Of a stretch of 64,000 nt of DNA, positions 34,975 to 43,162 are shown piece by piece (within the stretch, counting starts at the first letter, position 1; every line of letters begins with the position of its first letter). The notes below the pieces were generated by a model. That model did no database searches, was not told where the DNA came from, and was given only the letters and a program-made list of their open reading frames with translations. This stretch comes from Eubacteriales bacterium. Its GTDB lineage: Bacteria > Bacillota > Clostridia > Oscillospirales > Oscillospiraceae. A program made the translations under genes and the position numbers. The stretch is from positions 16,021-80,020 of the forward strand of contig JAUNJE010000008.1 of NCBI GenBank assembly GCA_030533415.1. Reading direction: 5' to 3'.

Positions 34975-35475
34975 ATGAAATACAGTGTGCGCCCTGCTCA
35001 GCCAGCGGATTTTCAGCGAATTGAAGAGATTTATGCCAATGCCAGGGCATTTATGACGGCCAGCGGAAATCCGAACCAGTGGGGGACAACCCACCCGCCC
35101 AAAACGCTGTTGGAACGGGACATTGCGGGAGGAAACCTCTATGTTTTGACGGAGGGGGAACTCATTCACGGCGTATTTTATTTCTTCGCCGGCGATGACC
35201 CAACCTACGCCAGAATTCAGGATGGCGCGTGGCATTGTGACCGCCCCTATGGAACCATCCACCGCATTGCCGGGGACGGTTCCGGCGGTATTTTGCAGGC
35301 GGCGGTGGAATTTGCCGCACAGCGCTGCCAGTATCTTCGCATTGATACCCATGCCGACAATGCCGTTATGCAGCGGGCCATTGAAAAACAGGGCTTCCAG
35401 GTGTGCGGAACGATCCTGACGGACGACGGAACACCGAGAATTGCCTATGATTTGATCATGTTGGGAGGAAAATAG
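34975..35475 (+). CDS. GNAT family N-acetyltransferase
   Basis: 166 residues. The N-terminus (YSVRPAQPADFQRIEEIYANA) and C-terminal YLRIDTHADNAVMQRAIEKQGFQVCG are typical of GNAT enzymes, which move acetyl groups from acetyl-CoA to amines. The central acetyl-CoA loop is weakly conserved. The substrate is unknown. Start chosen from GGAGG at 34962-34966. It begins a three-gene unit with the hydrolase (1-bp gap) and a second acetyltransferase. Confidence 0.82.
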   Translation: MKYSVRPAQPADFQRIEEIYANARAFMTASGNPNQWGTTHPPKTLLERDIAGGNLYVLTEGELIHGVFYFFAGDDPTYARIQDGAWHCDRPYGTIHRIAGDGSGGILQAAVEFAAQRCQYLRIDTHADNAVMQRAIEKQGFQVCGTILTDDGTPRIAYDLIMLGGK

Positions 35476-35476
35476 A

Positions 35477-36295
35477 ATGCAGGCTGTGGAACGGACATAC
35501 CGTACACCTTATGGCACGGTTCACTACTGGGTAAATGTTCTTTCAAAGCAGAGCCCTTGGCTGGTTTTCCTGCCGGGGCTTACGGCGGACCACCATTTGT
35601 TTGACAAACAGATGGAATTCTTTGCGGATCATTGGAATTGCCTGACCTGGGATGCGCCGGCCCATGGAAGCTCCCGCCCCTTTGCCCTGAAGTTTTCGCT
35701 GGGGGATATGGCAAGCTATCTGCATGAAATTTTGAAGGCGGAAGGCGTGGAGCGGCCCATCCTTGTGGGACAGTCCCTTGGCGGCTATCTTTCTCAGGTC
35801 TACATGGACAGATACCCGGATATAGTGGCCGGATTTGTGTCCATCGATTCCAGCCCCCTGAGCCGAAAATACTATACAAAATGGGAGCTTGCCATGCTGA
35901 AGAACACCAAGTGGATGTATTTGAGCATACCCTGGAAGCTCCTGATCCAGTGGGGCAGCAGGGGTACGGCGGAATCAGAATATGGACGCAGCCTCATGAA
36001 ACAGACGATAGAAAGCTATGAAAAACGGGAATATTGCGAATTGACAGGTTATGGTTTCCGAATTGTCGCGAAAGCTGTGGAGGACAGGGAAGCCTATCCG
36101 ATTTCCTGCCCGGTTCAATTGATCTGCGGGGAAAAGGATGGAGCGGGCAGCGTTAAAAGCTATAACAGAAGATGGGAAAAAGAGGAAGGATACCCAATTT
36201 GCTGGATTCCCAATGCGGGACACAATTCCAATACGGATGCGCCGGAATTGGTCAATCAAATGATTGAAGCCTTTGGAAAGAGGATACCGTTATGA
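35477..36295 (+). CDS. Alpha/beta-fold hydrolase
   Basis: 272 residues. The nucleophile elbow GQSLGGY (Ser near residue 98) is preceded by the oxyanion-region FLPGLTADHHLFDKQ; the acid is probably in CGEKDGAG (about 215-222) and the His in PNAGHNSNTDAP (about 244-255). An intact triad is therefore likely. Members hydrolyse esters, amides or haloalkanes, and the substrate is not evident. It overlaps the next gene by 4 bp. Confidence 0.85.
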   Translation: MQAVERTYRTPYGTVHYWVNVLSKQSPWLVFLPGLTADHHLFDKQMEFFADHWNCLTWDAPAHGSSRPFALKFSLGDMASYLHEILKAEGVERPILVGQSLGGYLSQVYMDRYPDIVAGFVSIDSSPLSRKYYTKWELAMLKNTKWMYLSIPWKLLIQWGSRGTAESEYGRSLMKQTIESYEKREYCELTGYGFRIVAKAVEDREAYPISCPVQLICGEKDGAGSVKSYNRRWEKEEGYPICWIPNAGHNSNTDAPELVNQMIEAFGKRIPL

Positions 36296-36738
36296 TCAGA
36301 CCGGCAAATAAAAAGGATATTTCCCGAATTGCGGAGATTTTGGTGTTTACAAAACGGATGAATTTCCGTCCTATTTTTCACGATGACCAGTTTTCCTTTG
36401 GAGAATTGCAGGTGCTCCGTGTGGCACAGGCGTATTTGGACCATCCGGAGATTTTGAACCTGATTTGGGTCTTTGATGACGGAATCGTGAAAGGGCTGAT
36501 CCATATTGCCGGGGAGGAAGTAAAGCAGCTGTACGTTGACCACTTCTTTGAGGGCGAAGGGATTGGGGGAAAGCTGCTGGAATTTGCTATAGAAGCCTTT
36601 GATGTCCGTTGTTTGTGGGCGCTGGAAAAGAATCACAGGGCCTTGGCTTTTTATGATCGGCATGGTTTCCGGGACAGCGGAATCTGGCAATACGAGGAAG
36701 GGACAACGGAGCGGCTTTTGAAGCTGGTAAGGCAATAG
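36292..36738 (+). CDS. GNAT family N-acetyltransferase
   Basis: 148 residues. The GNAT core is visible as LYVDHFFEGEGIGGKLLEFA (acetyl-CoA loop, about 82-101) followed by LWALEKNHRALAFYDRHGF, as in RimI/PhnO-type acetyltransferases. The substrate is unknown. The ATG overlaps the hydrolase stop (ATGA), so the genes are co-translated. Confidence 0.85.
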   Translation: MIRPANKKDISRIAEILVFTKRMNFRPIFHDDQFSFGELQVLRVAQAYLDHPEILNLIWVFDDGIVKGLIHIAGEEVKQLYVDHFFEGEGIGGKLLEFAIEAFDVRCLWALEKNHRALAFYDRHGFRDSGIWQYEEGTTERLLKLVRQ

Positions 36739-36750
36739 CGGGGGAGGAAA

Positions 36751-36873
36751 ATGGAAAGGGGAATCATGAGCGGAAACCGGCTGAAAGCCGTTGCAATGGC
36801 AGCTATGACGGTGGAGCATGTCATTTCGGCCTTCTTTATAAAAATGAAGCATTTTTATAAAGAAACAGTATGA
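36751..36873 (+). pseudogene. TraX-like protein remnant
   Basis: A GGGGGAGG ribosome site precedes a 40-codon frame containing MSGNRLKAVAMAAMTVEHV, which resembles the first helix of TraX-family acyltransferase-like membrane proteins (usually 200-300 residues). The similarity stops after about 25 residues, the frame ends soon after, and a terminator and convergent gene follow. It looks like the 5' end of a gene lost by deletion. It could instead be a chance small ORF. Confidence 0.45.
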
Positions 36874-36888
36874 TATTGGCAAAAAGAA

Positions 36889-36913
36889 GCTGGCATCCAA
36901 ACTGGATGCCAGC
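36889..36913. terminator. Bidirectional intrinsic terminator
   Basis: GCTGGCATCC (36889-36898) pairs with GGATGCCAGC (36904-36913); T-rich on both strands. Confidence 0.85.
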
Positions 36914-36930
36914 AAAATTTTTCTGTTTTA

Positions 36931-37950
36931 TCAGCCCATTCTGCGGGCGCCGTAGTAGTGTTCGGCCCAATAGCCGCTGGTCAGGTCGGAATAGGAAACC
37001 GTGGAGCGGGAGTTGGGGGAGTGGATGAATTGACCGTTGCCAGCGTAAATGCCGACATGGGAAATACCGCTGGCGTATGTACCGGCAAAGAAGACGATGT
37101 CGCCAACCTGCAGATCAGACTTATCCACGGAAGTGCCCTGCCTATACTGGTCCGCCGGGGTGCGGTAGGGAGAATAGCCCAGCTGCTTCAGAACATAGTA
37201 GACAAAACCGGAGCAGTCAAAGCCACTGGGAGAGGCGCCGCCGTTGACATAAGGCGTACCAAGGTACTTCTGGGCTTCCGCAAGGATTTCATCACCGGTG
37301 GCGCTGCCCACAGTTTCCTCGGGAACCGCAGAGGAGGAAGAATTGGAAGTTTCGGAAGAGGCGGTACCATTCAGGGCAGCCGCACTGGGCGCAGTGCCGA
37401 TGGATTTGCCATGGCGGAAGAATTTGGGGGAGTTGGGGGAAGCCTGATTTTCATAGGGGATTTCCGTCAGTTCCACAAAGTCACTGCGGACATAACAGGT
37501 TTTGCCGCTGTAGATGACCTTGTACCAGCCGTTGTTCAGGCCGATGATGTAGCACTTGTCCCCCTGAGAGGCTACGGCGGATACGCCATAGGAGGTGGAG
37601 GGGCCGGAACGAAGGTTTACACCGCTGCCGGTGATCTGCCCGTAGCCCAGTTCCGCGTTTTCGCAGGTGAGTACGTCCAGGTAATCCTCGTGCATGTAAC
37701 CTTCCTGGAGATTGTAGTTGACCTTGTACCACTCCCCGCTTTTGCTGATGACCACAACACAGTCGTTGTTGGGGGCCATACACAGCGTGGAGGAGTTGGT
37801 ATCCGGCTCGCTTCTCAGGCGCAGGGAAGTGGCGTTTACGAAGCCGATGCCGTACATGGTGTCGCTTGCGGCAGATGCGGTGATGGAAAGAATGCCGGCG
37901 GACAACACCATGGCCAGCATCAGGGTGATTATTTTTCTGGTGATCTTCAT
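36931..37950 (-). CDS. Secreted SH3b-NlpC/P60 peptidoglycan endopeptidase
   Basis: 339 residues. A signal peptide (about 1-28, ending SITASAAS) leads to two bacterial SH3 repeats (about 35-95 and 100-165, the second with GSGVNLRSGPSTSYG), a Ser-rich linker (about 190-215) and an NlpC/P60 domain (about 220-339). Catalytic Cys is in GFDCSGFVYYVLKQLG and His in SHVGIYAG, with a third polar residue in FIHSPN. It should cleave the gamma-D-Glu-diamino acid bond in cell-wall stem peptides. Start from GGAGGCAAAGT. Confidence 0.93.
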   Translation of the reverse strand: MKITRKIITLMLAMVLSAGILSITASAASDTMYGIGFVNATSLRLRSEPDTNSSTLCMAPNNDCVVVISKSGEWYKVNYNLQEGYMHEDYLDVLTCENAELGYGQITGSGVNLRSGPSTSYGVSAVASQGDKCYIIGLNNGWYKVIYSGKTCYVRSDFVELTEIPYENQASPNSPKFFRHGKSIGTAPSAAALNGTASSETSNSSSSAVPEETVGSATGDEILAEAQKYLGTPYVNGGASPSGFDCSGFVYYVLKQLGYSPYRTPADQYRQGTSVDKSDLQVGDIVFFAGTYASGISHVGIYAGNGQFIHSPNSRSTVSYSDLTSGYWAEHYYGARRMG

Positions 37951-38013
37951 ACTTTGCCTCCGTCTTTGGTAAGGCAGTCTCTAGGGATGGATTTGGGGAC
38001 TGCTCAAAAAACA

Positions 38014-38032
38014 GCGGGATTTATTTACCCGC
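38014..38032 (-). terminator. Terminator of the 96-residue orphan gene
   Basis: GCGGG/CCCGC stem overlapping the stop codon at 38021-38023, followed on the minus strand by TGTTTTTTGAGC. Confidence 0.6.
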
Positions 38033-38311
38033 CAGTGCGCGCTCCAGCCACACACAGCCCACATCCAGGGCAGTGTAGAAGCCGTCTTTCTCACTTTTTT
38101 TAACAATGCGGTCCCGGCTCTTGGCGGCAGGATCGGTCAGCTGAAGCTGAACGGACACGCGGGTCGCGATGTCCATATCGCCCATCTTTTTGCTCTCCAA
38201 AACCTGGAGCATAACGATGTGGCTGTCGGCCATGGAACCGTAGTACACAAGGTTATCCTTGCGCATCAGCGGACGGCCTTTGTACATTAAAACTGCATTT
38301 TCCTCAGCCAT
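38021..38311 (-). CDS. Uncharacterised 96-residue protein under a GlnR/TnrA-like operator
   Basis: A soluble 96-residue protein (MAEENAVLMYKGRPLMRKDN at the start) that I do not recognise. It has no signal peptide, membrane segment or metal motif; the middle (IVMLQVLESKKMGDMDIATR, VSVQLQLTD) suggests an alpha/beta fold. It has its own strong promoter, an AGGAGG site, and its own terminator, so it is a one-gene unit. A perfect palindrome overlapping the -10 region matches the GlnR/TnrA consensus, hinting at nitrogen control or at least tight repression. Confidence 0.65.
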   Translation of the reverse strand: MAEENAVLMYKGRPLMRKDNLVYYGSMADSHIVMLQVLESKKMGDMDIATRVSVQLQLTDPAAKSRDRIVKKSEKDGFYTALDVGCVWLERALAGK

Positions 38312-38341
38312 GAAAATACCTCCTGAACAAAATGTAATCAG

Positions 38342-38370
38342 ATTGTAACATATTGTTACACAGATGTCAA
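38342..38370 (-). promoter_or_regulatory. Promoter of the 96-residue orphan gene
   Basis: Minus strand TTGACA (38365-38370), 17 bp, TACAAT (38342-38347). Confidence 0.85.
38344..38360. promoter_or_regulatory. Palindromic operator resembling a GlnR/TnrA box
   Basis: TGTAACATATTGTTACA is a perfect palindrome around a 3-bp centre and agrees at every fixed position with TGTNA-N7-TNACA. It overlaps the -10 and spacer of the promoter above, where binding would repress. Confidence 0.5.
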
Positions 38371-38525
38371 GCTTTTTGTTGCAAATTCAGGGTGAAACCC
38401 TCGGTTTACGTAACAATTCCTGAAAATATGATGAAAAACAGAAAGACGGAGGGGCAAGTATGAGATTGTCAAGATGCACGGCAGTTTACATAAAAACACT
38501 TTTTGCGAACCGCCTTGAAAAAACA

Positions 38526-38555
38526 AGAGGCCTTTGCCTGTGCAAAAGCCTCTTG
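38526..38555 (-). terminator. Terminator of ireB
   Basis: AAGAGGC/GCCTCTT outer stem with an inner TTGC/GCAA pair, followed on the minus strand by TTGTTTTTTC. Confidence 0.75.
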
Positions 38556-38563
38556 GCTTTGGA

Positions 38564-38818
38564 TCATTCCTGCTCGAAAAGATATGCGCTGACAAGCACC
38601 TGCATCAGCTCATCCCGGTCGATCTTGCAGATCATGCTGCGGGCGCCGTTGTAATTGGTGATATAGGTAGGATCCTCGGTCAGCAGGTAGCCGACGATCT
38701 GGTTGATGGGATTGTAGCCTTTTTCTGTCAAGGCCTCATACACACTCCGGAGAATGCGCCGCATATTCTCTTTGTCGTCGCTGGGTACGGTAAATTTCTG
38801 TGTGTCCTTTTCCGTCAT
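38564..38818 (-). CDS. ireB: IreB family regulatory phosphoprotein (UPF0297)
   Basis: 84 residues, the full family length, with the conserved core [36 protein letters not shown] and [13 protein letters not shown]. In Enterococcus faecalis IreB is a substrate of the PASTA kinase IreK and influences cephalosporin tolerance. Here it is a single-gene unit; the usual neighbours ruvX and alaS are not present in the window. The membrane kinase encoded at 20441-23350 is one possible but unproven partner. Confidence 0.93.
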   Translation of the reverse strand: MTEKDTQKFTVPSDDKENMRRILRSVYEALTEKGYNPINQIVGYLLTEDPTYITNYNGARSMICKIDRDELMQVLVSAYLFEQE

Positions 38819-38854
38819 GGTCTTCAGCCTCCTTTTAGCTTCAAGAATATAGTC

Positions 38855-38883
38855 ATTATAACCGAAATCCGGCGGCCTGTAAA
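38855..38883 (-). promoter_or_regulatory. Promoter of ireB
   Basis: Minus strand TTTACA (38878-38883), 17 bp, TATAAT (38855-38860). Confidence 0.8.
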
Positions 38884-38924
38884 GCCCTGAATACGGAAAT
38901 TTTTGTTAAATTTTGCTCCATTTG

Positions 38925-38968
38925 CCCCAAAATCAGGAGCAGAAGCCGTCCATGTCCTGATTTTGGGG
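38925..38968 (-). terminator. Terminator of pheST
   Basis: CCCCAAAATCAGGA (38925-38938) and TCCTGATTTTGGGG (38955-38968) are perfect 14-bp inverted copies after the pheT stop, followed on the minus strand by A/T-rich sequence. Confidence 0.7.
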
Positions 38969-38976
38969 ATAAACGG

Positions 38977-41364
38977 TTACCGAAGAGACGCGTCCAGCTT
39001 TTCCTTCAACGCTGTCAGGACCTTGGTGACCACGGTCTCGGAGTCGGTATCGGTCAGGGTGCGTTCATCGGAGCGCAGCTCCAGAGAGAAGGCCATGCTC
39101 TTCTTCCCCTCGGGCACGCCCACGCCACGGTAAATATCGAACAGCTTCACATCCCGCAGCAGCTTTCCGGCAGCGGCGGTGATGACATCCTCTACCTGGG
39201 CGACGGTGATCTCCTCGGCGCAGACCAGGGACAGGTCCCGGGAAACGGTGGGATACTTGGGCAGGGGGGTGTAGGTGGCGTCAGGCAGCCGGCAGGCCAG
39301 CAGCTTGGTGAAGTTGATCTCCGCGCAGTAGATATCCGCTTCAATGCCGTAATTCTGAGCCACCAGAGGATGCACTTGGCCCAGGATACCCACGTCCACG
39401 CCGTCAATGGTGACCTTTGCGCAGCGGCCGGGATGGAAGCTTGGGTTGTCCTTCACGGCGCAGTAGCTTGCTTTCTTGAGACGCAGGCCGGCAAAAACGG
39501 CTTCCAGTTCGCCCTTCAACGTGAAGAAGGTCTCATTGGCGCCATAGGTGCCAAGCACCAGCATTTTTGGTTCTTCAGGCAGGGACTGGCCCTCCACAGG
39601 CAGATAAATCTTTGCCACTTCATAGAGCTTGACGCACTTATTGTGATAGGCGCTGTTCCGGGACAGAATCTCCAGCATGGAGGGCAGTGCGATGGTGCGC
39701 ATGATGGAGGTATCCTCACCCAGCGGATTCTGGATCCGCAGGGCGTTGCGCAGGGGGGAATCGGCGGGAAGCCGGATCTGGTCAAAGACCGCGGGGGAAA
39801 CGAAGGAATAGGTGATGATCTCGCTGTAGCCCAGCCCGCGGCACAGGGTACCCGCCTTGGCTTCCAGCTTCATCTCGGGGGAATAGCCGCCCTGGGTGGA
39901 GGTCTTGAAGGCGGTGGTGGGGATCTCATTGTAGCCGTAGGAGCGGCCCACTTCCTCCGCGATGTCCGCCATCAGGTTCAGGTCAGGCCGGAAGGAGGGA
40001 ACCAAAATGGTGTCGCCTTCCACGGGGATTTCCAGCAGGTTCAGGTATTTTACCATATCCTCCCTGGAGATATCCGTGCCCAGCAGGCGGTTGATCTTAT
40101 CGCATTCCAGGGGCAGGGTCTTGGCTTCCGGGACGTAGTTGATCACGTCGATGGTGCCGTTCAGCACATCGCCGCATTCCAGCAGCTCCACCAGTTCACA
40201 GGCGCGTTGTACTGCGGGAATGGTCATCATGGGATCCAGCTTCTTTTCAAACTTGCCGGAGGCTTCGGTGCGCATACCAAGGGCCAAAGCGGTCTGACGG
40301 ATGGAAGTGCCGTCAAAGTTGGCGGACTCGAAAACCACCATGGTGGTATCGTCCATGATTTCGGAGTTTTCACCGCCCATGATGCCGGCCAGACCGATGG
40401 GCTTATGGTCGTCGGCGATGACCAGCATCCCGGCCTTCAGATTGCGGACATTGCCGTCCAGGGTGGTCAGGGTTTCCCCCTCCTCCGCTTCCCGCACCAC
40501 GATTTTCCCAGAGGAAACATAGCGGTAGTCGAAGGCGTGCATGGGCTGGCCGTATTCCAGCATGACATAGTTGGTGATGTCCACAATATTATTGATGGGC
40601 CGGACGCCGTTGGCCCGCAGCCTCTGGCGCAGCCATTTGGGGGAGGGGCCGATTTTCACATTGGCCACCATCCGGGAGGAGTAACGGTTGCACAGTTCCG
40701 TGGCAGGGACTTCCACATCCAGGTAATCGTAAATGTCCCCGGCATCGCTGCCCTTGACCACAGGCTCATGGTGCCGCATGGACTTGCCGAAGGCCGCGGC
40801 AGCCTCCCGGGCCAGGCCGATGATGGAATAGCAGTCCGGGCGGTTATTGGTGATCTCGAAATCCACGATGGTGTCATCATTGCCGATGACCAGGTTGATA
40901 TCGTCGCCGGGCTTGCAGTTTTCACCGTTGAGAATCCAAATGCCGTCGGCGTAAGCGCCGGGAACGTCGTTCTGGGTCAGCCCCAGCTCCGCAAAGGAGC
41001 AGAGCATACCGTTGGACAGTTCTCCGCGAAGCTTGCCCTTGGTGATGTGGACGCCACCGGGGAGCCAGGAGTTGTGCAGGGCGGTGGGGACCAGGTCGCC
41101 CTCATGGACATTCTGGGCGCCGGTGACGATCTGGACAGGCTCCGCCTGTCCCACATCTACCTGGCAGACCCACATATGGTCGGAGTTGGTGTGGCGCACA
41201 ATGGAGAGCACCTTGCCCACAACGACATTTTTGATCTCCGCATCCATCCGCTCCCAGGTCTCCACCTTTTGACCGAATACGGTCATGGTTTCCACAAATT
41301 CCTTATCGGAAACGCTGGAAAGGTCCACGAATTCCTCATTCAGCCATTTTCTGTTGAGTTTCAT
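38977..41364 (-). CDS. pheT: Phenylalanine-tRNA ligase beta subunit
   Basis: 795 residues, normal length. The N-terminal EMAP/OB tRNA-binding domain is present (about 40-150, VVGKVLSIVRHTNSDHMWVCQVDVG), followed by B3/B4 editing, B5, the synthetase-like core and a C-terminal ferredoxin-fold anticodon-binding domain (LPKYPTVSRDLSLVC to the end). With PheS it forms the alpha2-beta2 enzyme that charges tRNA-Phe and edits mischarged Tyr. It lies 13 bp after pheS and is governed by the same T-box leader. Confidence 0.97.
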   Translation of the reverse strand: MKLNRKWLNEEFVDLSSVSDKEFVETMTVFGQKVETWERMDAEIKNVVVGKVLSIVRHTNSDHMWVCQVDVGQAEPVQIVTGAQNVHEGDLVPTALHNSWLPGGVHITKGKLRGELSNGMLCSFAELGLTQNDVPGAYADGIWILNGENCKPGDDINLVIGNDDTIVDFEITNNRPDCYSIIGLAREAAAAFGKSMRHHEPVVKGSDAGDIYDYLDVEVPATELCNRYSSRMVANVKIGPSPKWLRQRLRANGVRPINNIVDITNYVMLEYGQPMHAFDYRYVSSGKIVVREAEEGETLTTLDGNVRNLKAGMLVIADDHKPIGLAGIMGGENSEIMDDTTMVVFESANFDGTSIRQTALALGMRTEASGKFEKKLDPMMTIPAVQRACELVELLECGDVLNGTIDVINYVPEAKTLPLECDKINRLLGTDISREDMVKYLNLLEIPVEGDTILVPSFRPDLNLMADIAEEVGRSYGYNEIPTTAFKTSTQGGYSPEMKLEAKAGTLCRGLGYSEIITYSFVSPAVFDQIRLPADSPLRNALRIQNPLGEDTSIMRTIALPSMLEILSRNSAYHNKCVKLYEVAKIYLPVEGQSLPEEPKMLVLGTYGANETFFTLKGELEAVFAGLRLKKASYCAVKDNPSFHPGRCAKVTIDGVDVGILGQVHPLVAQNYGIEADIYCAEINFTKLLACRLPDATYTPLPKYPTVSRDLSLVCAEEITVAQVEDVITAAAGKLLRDVKLFDIYRGVGVPEGKKSMAFSLELRSDERTLTDTDSETVVTKVLTALKEKLDASLR

Positions 41365-41377
41365 TTTCTATCCCTCC

Positions 41378-42421
41378 TTAGAACTGGTTCAGGAACCGCA
41401 CATCGTTGTCGAAGATCAAACGCAGGTCATTGATCTTCATGCGGCCCATGGCGGTGCGCTCCAGGCCCATGCCGAAGGCAAAGCCGGAGTACTTTTCCGG
41501 GTCGATGCCGCAGTTTTCCAGGACCTTGGGGTGAACCATGCCGGCGCCCAGCAGCTCGATCCAGCCTTCACCGTGGCAGGTGGAGCAGACCTGTCCGCCG
41601 ATCTCTCCGCTGCCGTGGCACTTGTGGCACGGCCTATCCATTTCGCAGCTCGGCTCGGTGAAGGGGAAGTGATGGGGGCGGAAGCGGACCTGGGCGTCAT
41701 GGCCGTAGATTTTGTTAATGATGTTGATCAGCGCGCCCTTCAGGTCGCCCATGGTGATGTTTTCCGCCACCACAAGTCCCTCAATTTGATGGAACATGGG
41801 GGAGTGGGTGGCGTCGGCTTCATCCTTCCGGAATACCCGGCCGGGAGCCAGCATACACAGGGGCGGCTTGTTGTTTTCCATGAAGCGGATCTGCATGGAG
41901 CTGGTCTGGGTGCGCAGCAGCACGCTGTCGTCGTCGGTAAAATAGAAGGTGTCGGAGCGGTCCCGGGAGGGATGCCCTTCTTCAGTGTTCAGACGGGTAA
42001 AATTGTAGCTGGCAAGTTCCACCTCAGGCCCGTCCACTACGGTGTAGCCCATGCCCACAAAGATGTCCTTGATCTCCTGCAGCACCTGGTTCATGGGATG
42101 CTGATGGCCAATGGCTACCGCTTCGCCGGGAATGGTGACGTCGATGGCCTCAGCGGCCAGCTTGGATTCCAGAACGGCGGCGTGGATGGCGGCCTTGCGC
42201 TCCTCCAGCTTTGCCTCGATCTCTGCTCGGACGGTGTTGGCGATTTGGCCCATGACGGGGCGCTCCTCGGGGGACAGCTTTCCCATCTGCTTCAGGACAG
42301 CGGTCAGCGCGCCCTTTTTGCCCAGCAGCCGGACCCGCTGCTCTTCCAGCTCAGCCGGAGTGGCGGAAGATTCCAGGGCTGCCAGAGCATTTTTCTTGAT
42401 CTGCTCCAATTGTTCTCTCAT
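41378..42421 (-). CDS. pheS: Phenylalanine-tRNA ligase alpha subunit
   Basis: 347 residues with a helical N-terminal arm (about 1-90) and class II core motifs: motif 1 around HPMNQVLQEI, motif 2 DATHSPMFHQIEGLVV, motif 3 GFAFGMGLERTAM. Between RPHHFPFTEPS and ELLGAGMVHP it carries an insertion with two CXXC pairs (CHKCHGSGE and CSTCHGEGW), a zinc-knuckle variant found in clostridial PheS. Start follows AGGAGGAATCAAA. Confidence 0.97.
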   Translation of the reverse strand: MREQLEQIKKNALAALESSATPAELEEQRVRLLGKKGALTAVLKQMGKLSPEERPVMGQIANTVRAEIEAKLEERKAAIHAAVLESKLAAEAIDVTIPGEAVAIGHQHPMNQVLQEIKDIFVGMGYTVVDGPEVELASYNFTRLNTEEGHPSRDRSDTFYFTDDDSVLLRTQTSSMQIRFMENNKPPLCMLAPGRVFRKDEADATHSPMFHQIEGLVVAENITMGDLKGALINIINKIYGHDAQVRFRPHHFPFTEPSCEMDRPCHKCHGSGEIGGQVCSTCHGEGWIELLGAGMVHPKVLENCGIDPEKYSGFAFGMGLERTAMGRMKINDLRLIFDNDVRFLNQF

Positions 42422-42443
42422 TTTGATTCCTCCTAAAAGGTTA

Positions 42444-42712
42444 CTGATAAAATAAAACGCCCATCATCCCTACTCTGGGGACGAAAGGCATTCCTTCCGC
42501 GGTACCACCCGCATTTCGCCGAAGACGGCGCGCTTTTCGGATGCAGACACATCCAAGACCGTTAACGGAGTCACCCGTCCAACCCTACTTTTCGTTCAGG
42601 CAGCAGCTCCTGGGAGAAAGCCCGGCATTGCACGCAAGCGGATCCCACCATCCCGCTCTCTCTACGGTCGCAAACCAATACAAGGCAGCCCAATCATCGC
42701 TTTTGACATATC
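42444..42712 (-). promoter_or_regulatory. T-box riboswitch leader of pheST
   Basis: The minus-strand leader contains the invariant T-box core GGGTGGTACCGCG (complement of 42497-42510) and upstream stem I features including an AGAGAGCGGG loop region. It ends in a terminator in which GCCTTTCGTCCC pairs with GGGATGATGGGC, followed by GTTTTATTTT. Uncharged tRNA-Phe should bind the specifier and the T-box bulge and allow read-through. I could not fix the specifier codon by eye; TTC triplets exist in the expected arm. Confidence 0.93.
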
Positions 42713-42718
42713 TTTGCT

Positions 42719-42747
42719 ATATTAGCATATTCAGAGAAAATATGCAA
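42719..42747 (-). promoter_or_regulatory. Promoter of the pheST T-box transcript
   Basis: Minus strand TTGCAT (42742-42747), 17 bp, TAATAT (42719-42724). Confidence 0.75.
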
Positions 42748-42761
42748 GCTTTTTTTCTGCC

Positions 42762-42790
42762 TTGACGGAGAAAACAGCCCGTGGTATGAT
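42762..42790 (+). promoter_or_regulatory. Promoter of the TfoX-N/carboxypeptidase operon
   Basis: TTGACG (42762-42767), 17 bp, TATGAT (42785-42790) with a TGG extension. Confidence 0.7.
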
Positions 42791-42814
42791 GAAAAAGAAA
42801 TGGGAGGGGAAAAA

Positions 42815-43162
42815 ATGGCATCCAGTTTGGAATTTGTACAGTATGTCTGCGACCAGCTCAGCGGTGCGGGAGCGGTGACCAGCCGGAAAATGTTCGGCGA
42901 TTACGCGCTTTATTACCGCGGAAAGGTCATCGGCCTGGTCTGCGACAATTCGTTTTTCCTGAAAAAGACGGAGGCGGGGCGCTCTCTGCTGCCGGATTGC
43001 CGGGAAGCGCCGCCCTATGCCGGTGCAAAGCCAAGTTTTCTGGTGGAGGAGTTGGACGACCGGGAAGCAATGGCCCGCCTGGTCCAGGCCACCTGGGAGG
43101 CTTTGCCGGAACCCAAAAAGAAAAAATCTAAGACGAAAGGATACATTTATGATGCACTATGA
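42815..43162 (+). CDS. TfoX N-terminal domain protein
   Basis: 115 residues, a stand-alone TfoX-N domain: FVQYVCDQLSGAGAVTSRKMFGDYALYYRGKVIGLVCD and a C-terminal AMARLVQATWEALPEPKKKK basic tail. Full-length TfoX/Sxy regulates competence in gammaproteobacteria; stand-alone N-domain proteins in Firmicutes have no settled role. The ATG at 42815 follows GGGAGGGG. The last codons overlap the start of the carboxypeptidase gene by 14 bp, implying coupled translation. Confidence 0.85.
   Translation: MASSLEFVQYVCDQLSGAGAVTSRKMFGDYALYYRGKVIGLVCDNSFFLKKTEAGRSLLPDCREAPPYAGAKPSFLVEELDDREAMARLVQATWEALPEPKKKKSKTKGYIYDAL

Noticed and set aside
38460-38654. A 64-codon plus-strand ORF with GGAGGGG upstream
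   Set aside because: It runs through the ireB terminator and antisense to ireB, its -35 is poor, and the composition is that of antisense sequence; possible but not supported.
39370-41433. A 687-codon plus-strand open frame opposite pheT
   Set aside because: Antisense shadow of pheT without family features.
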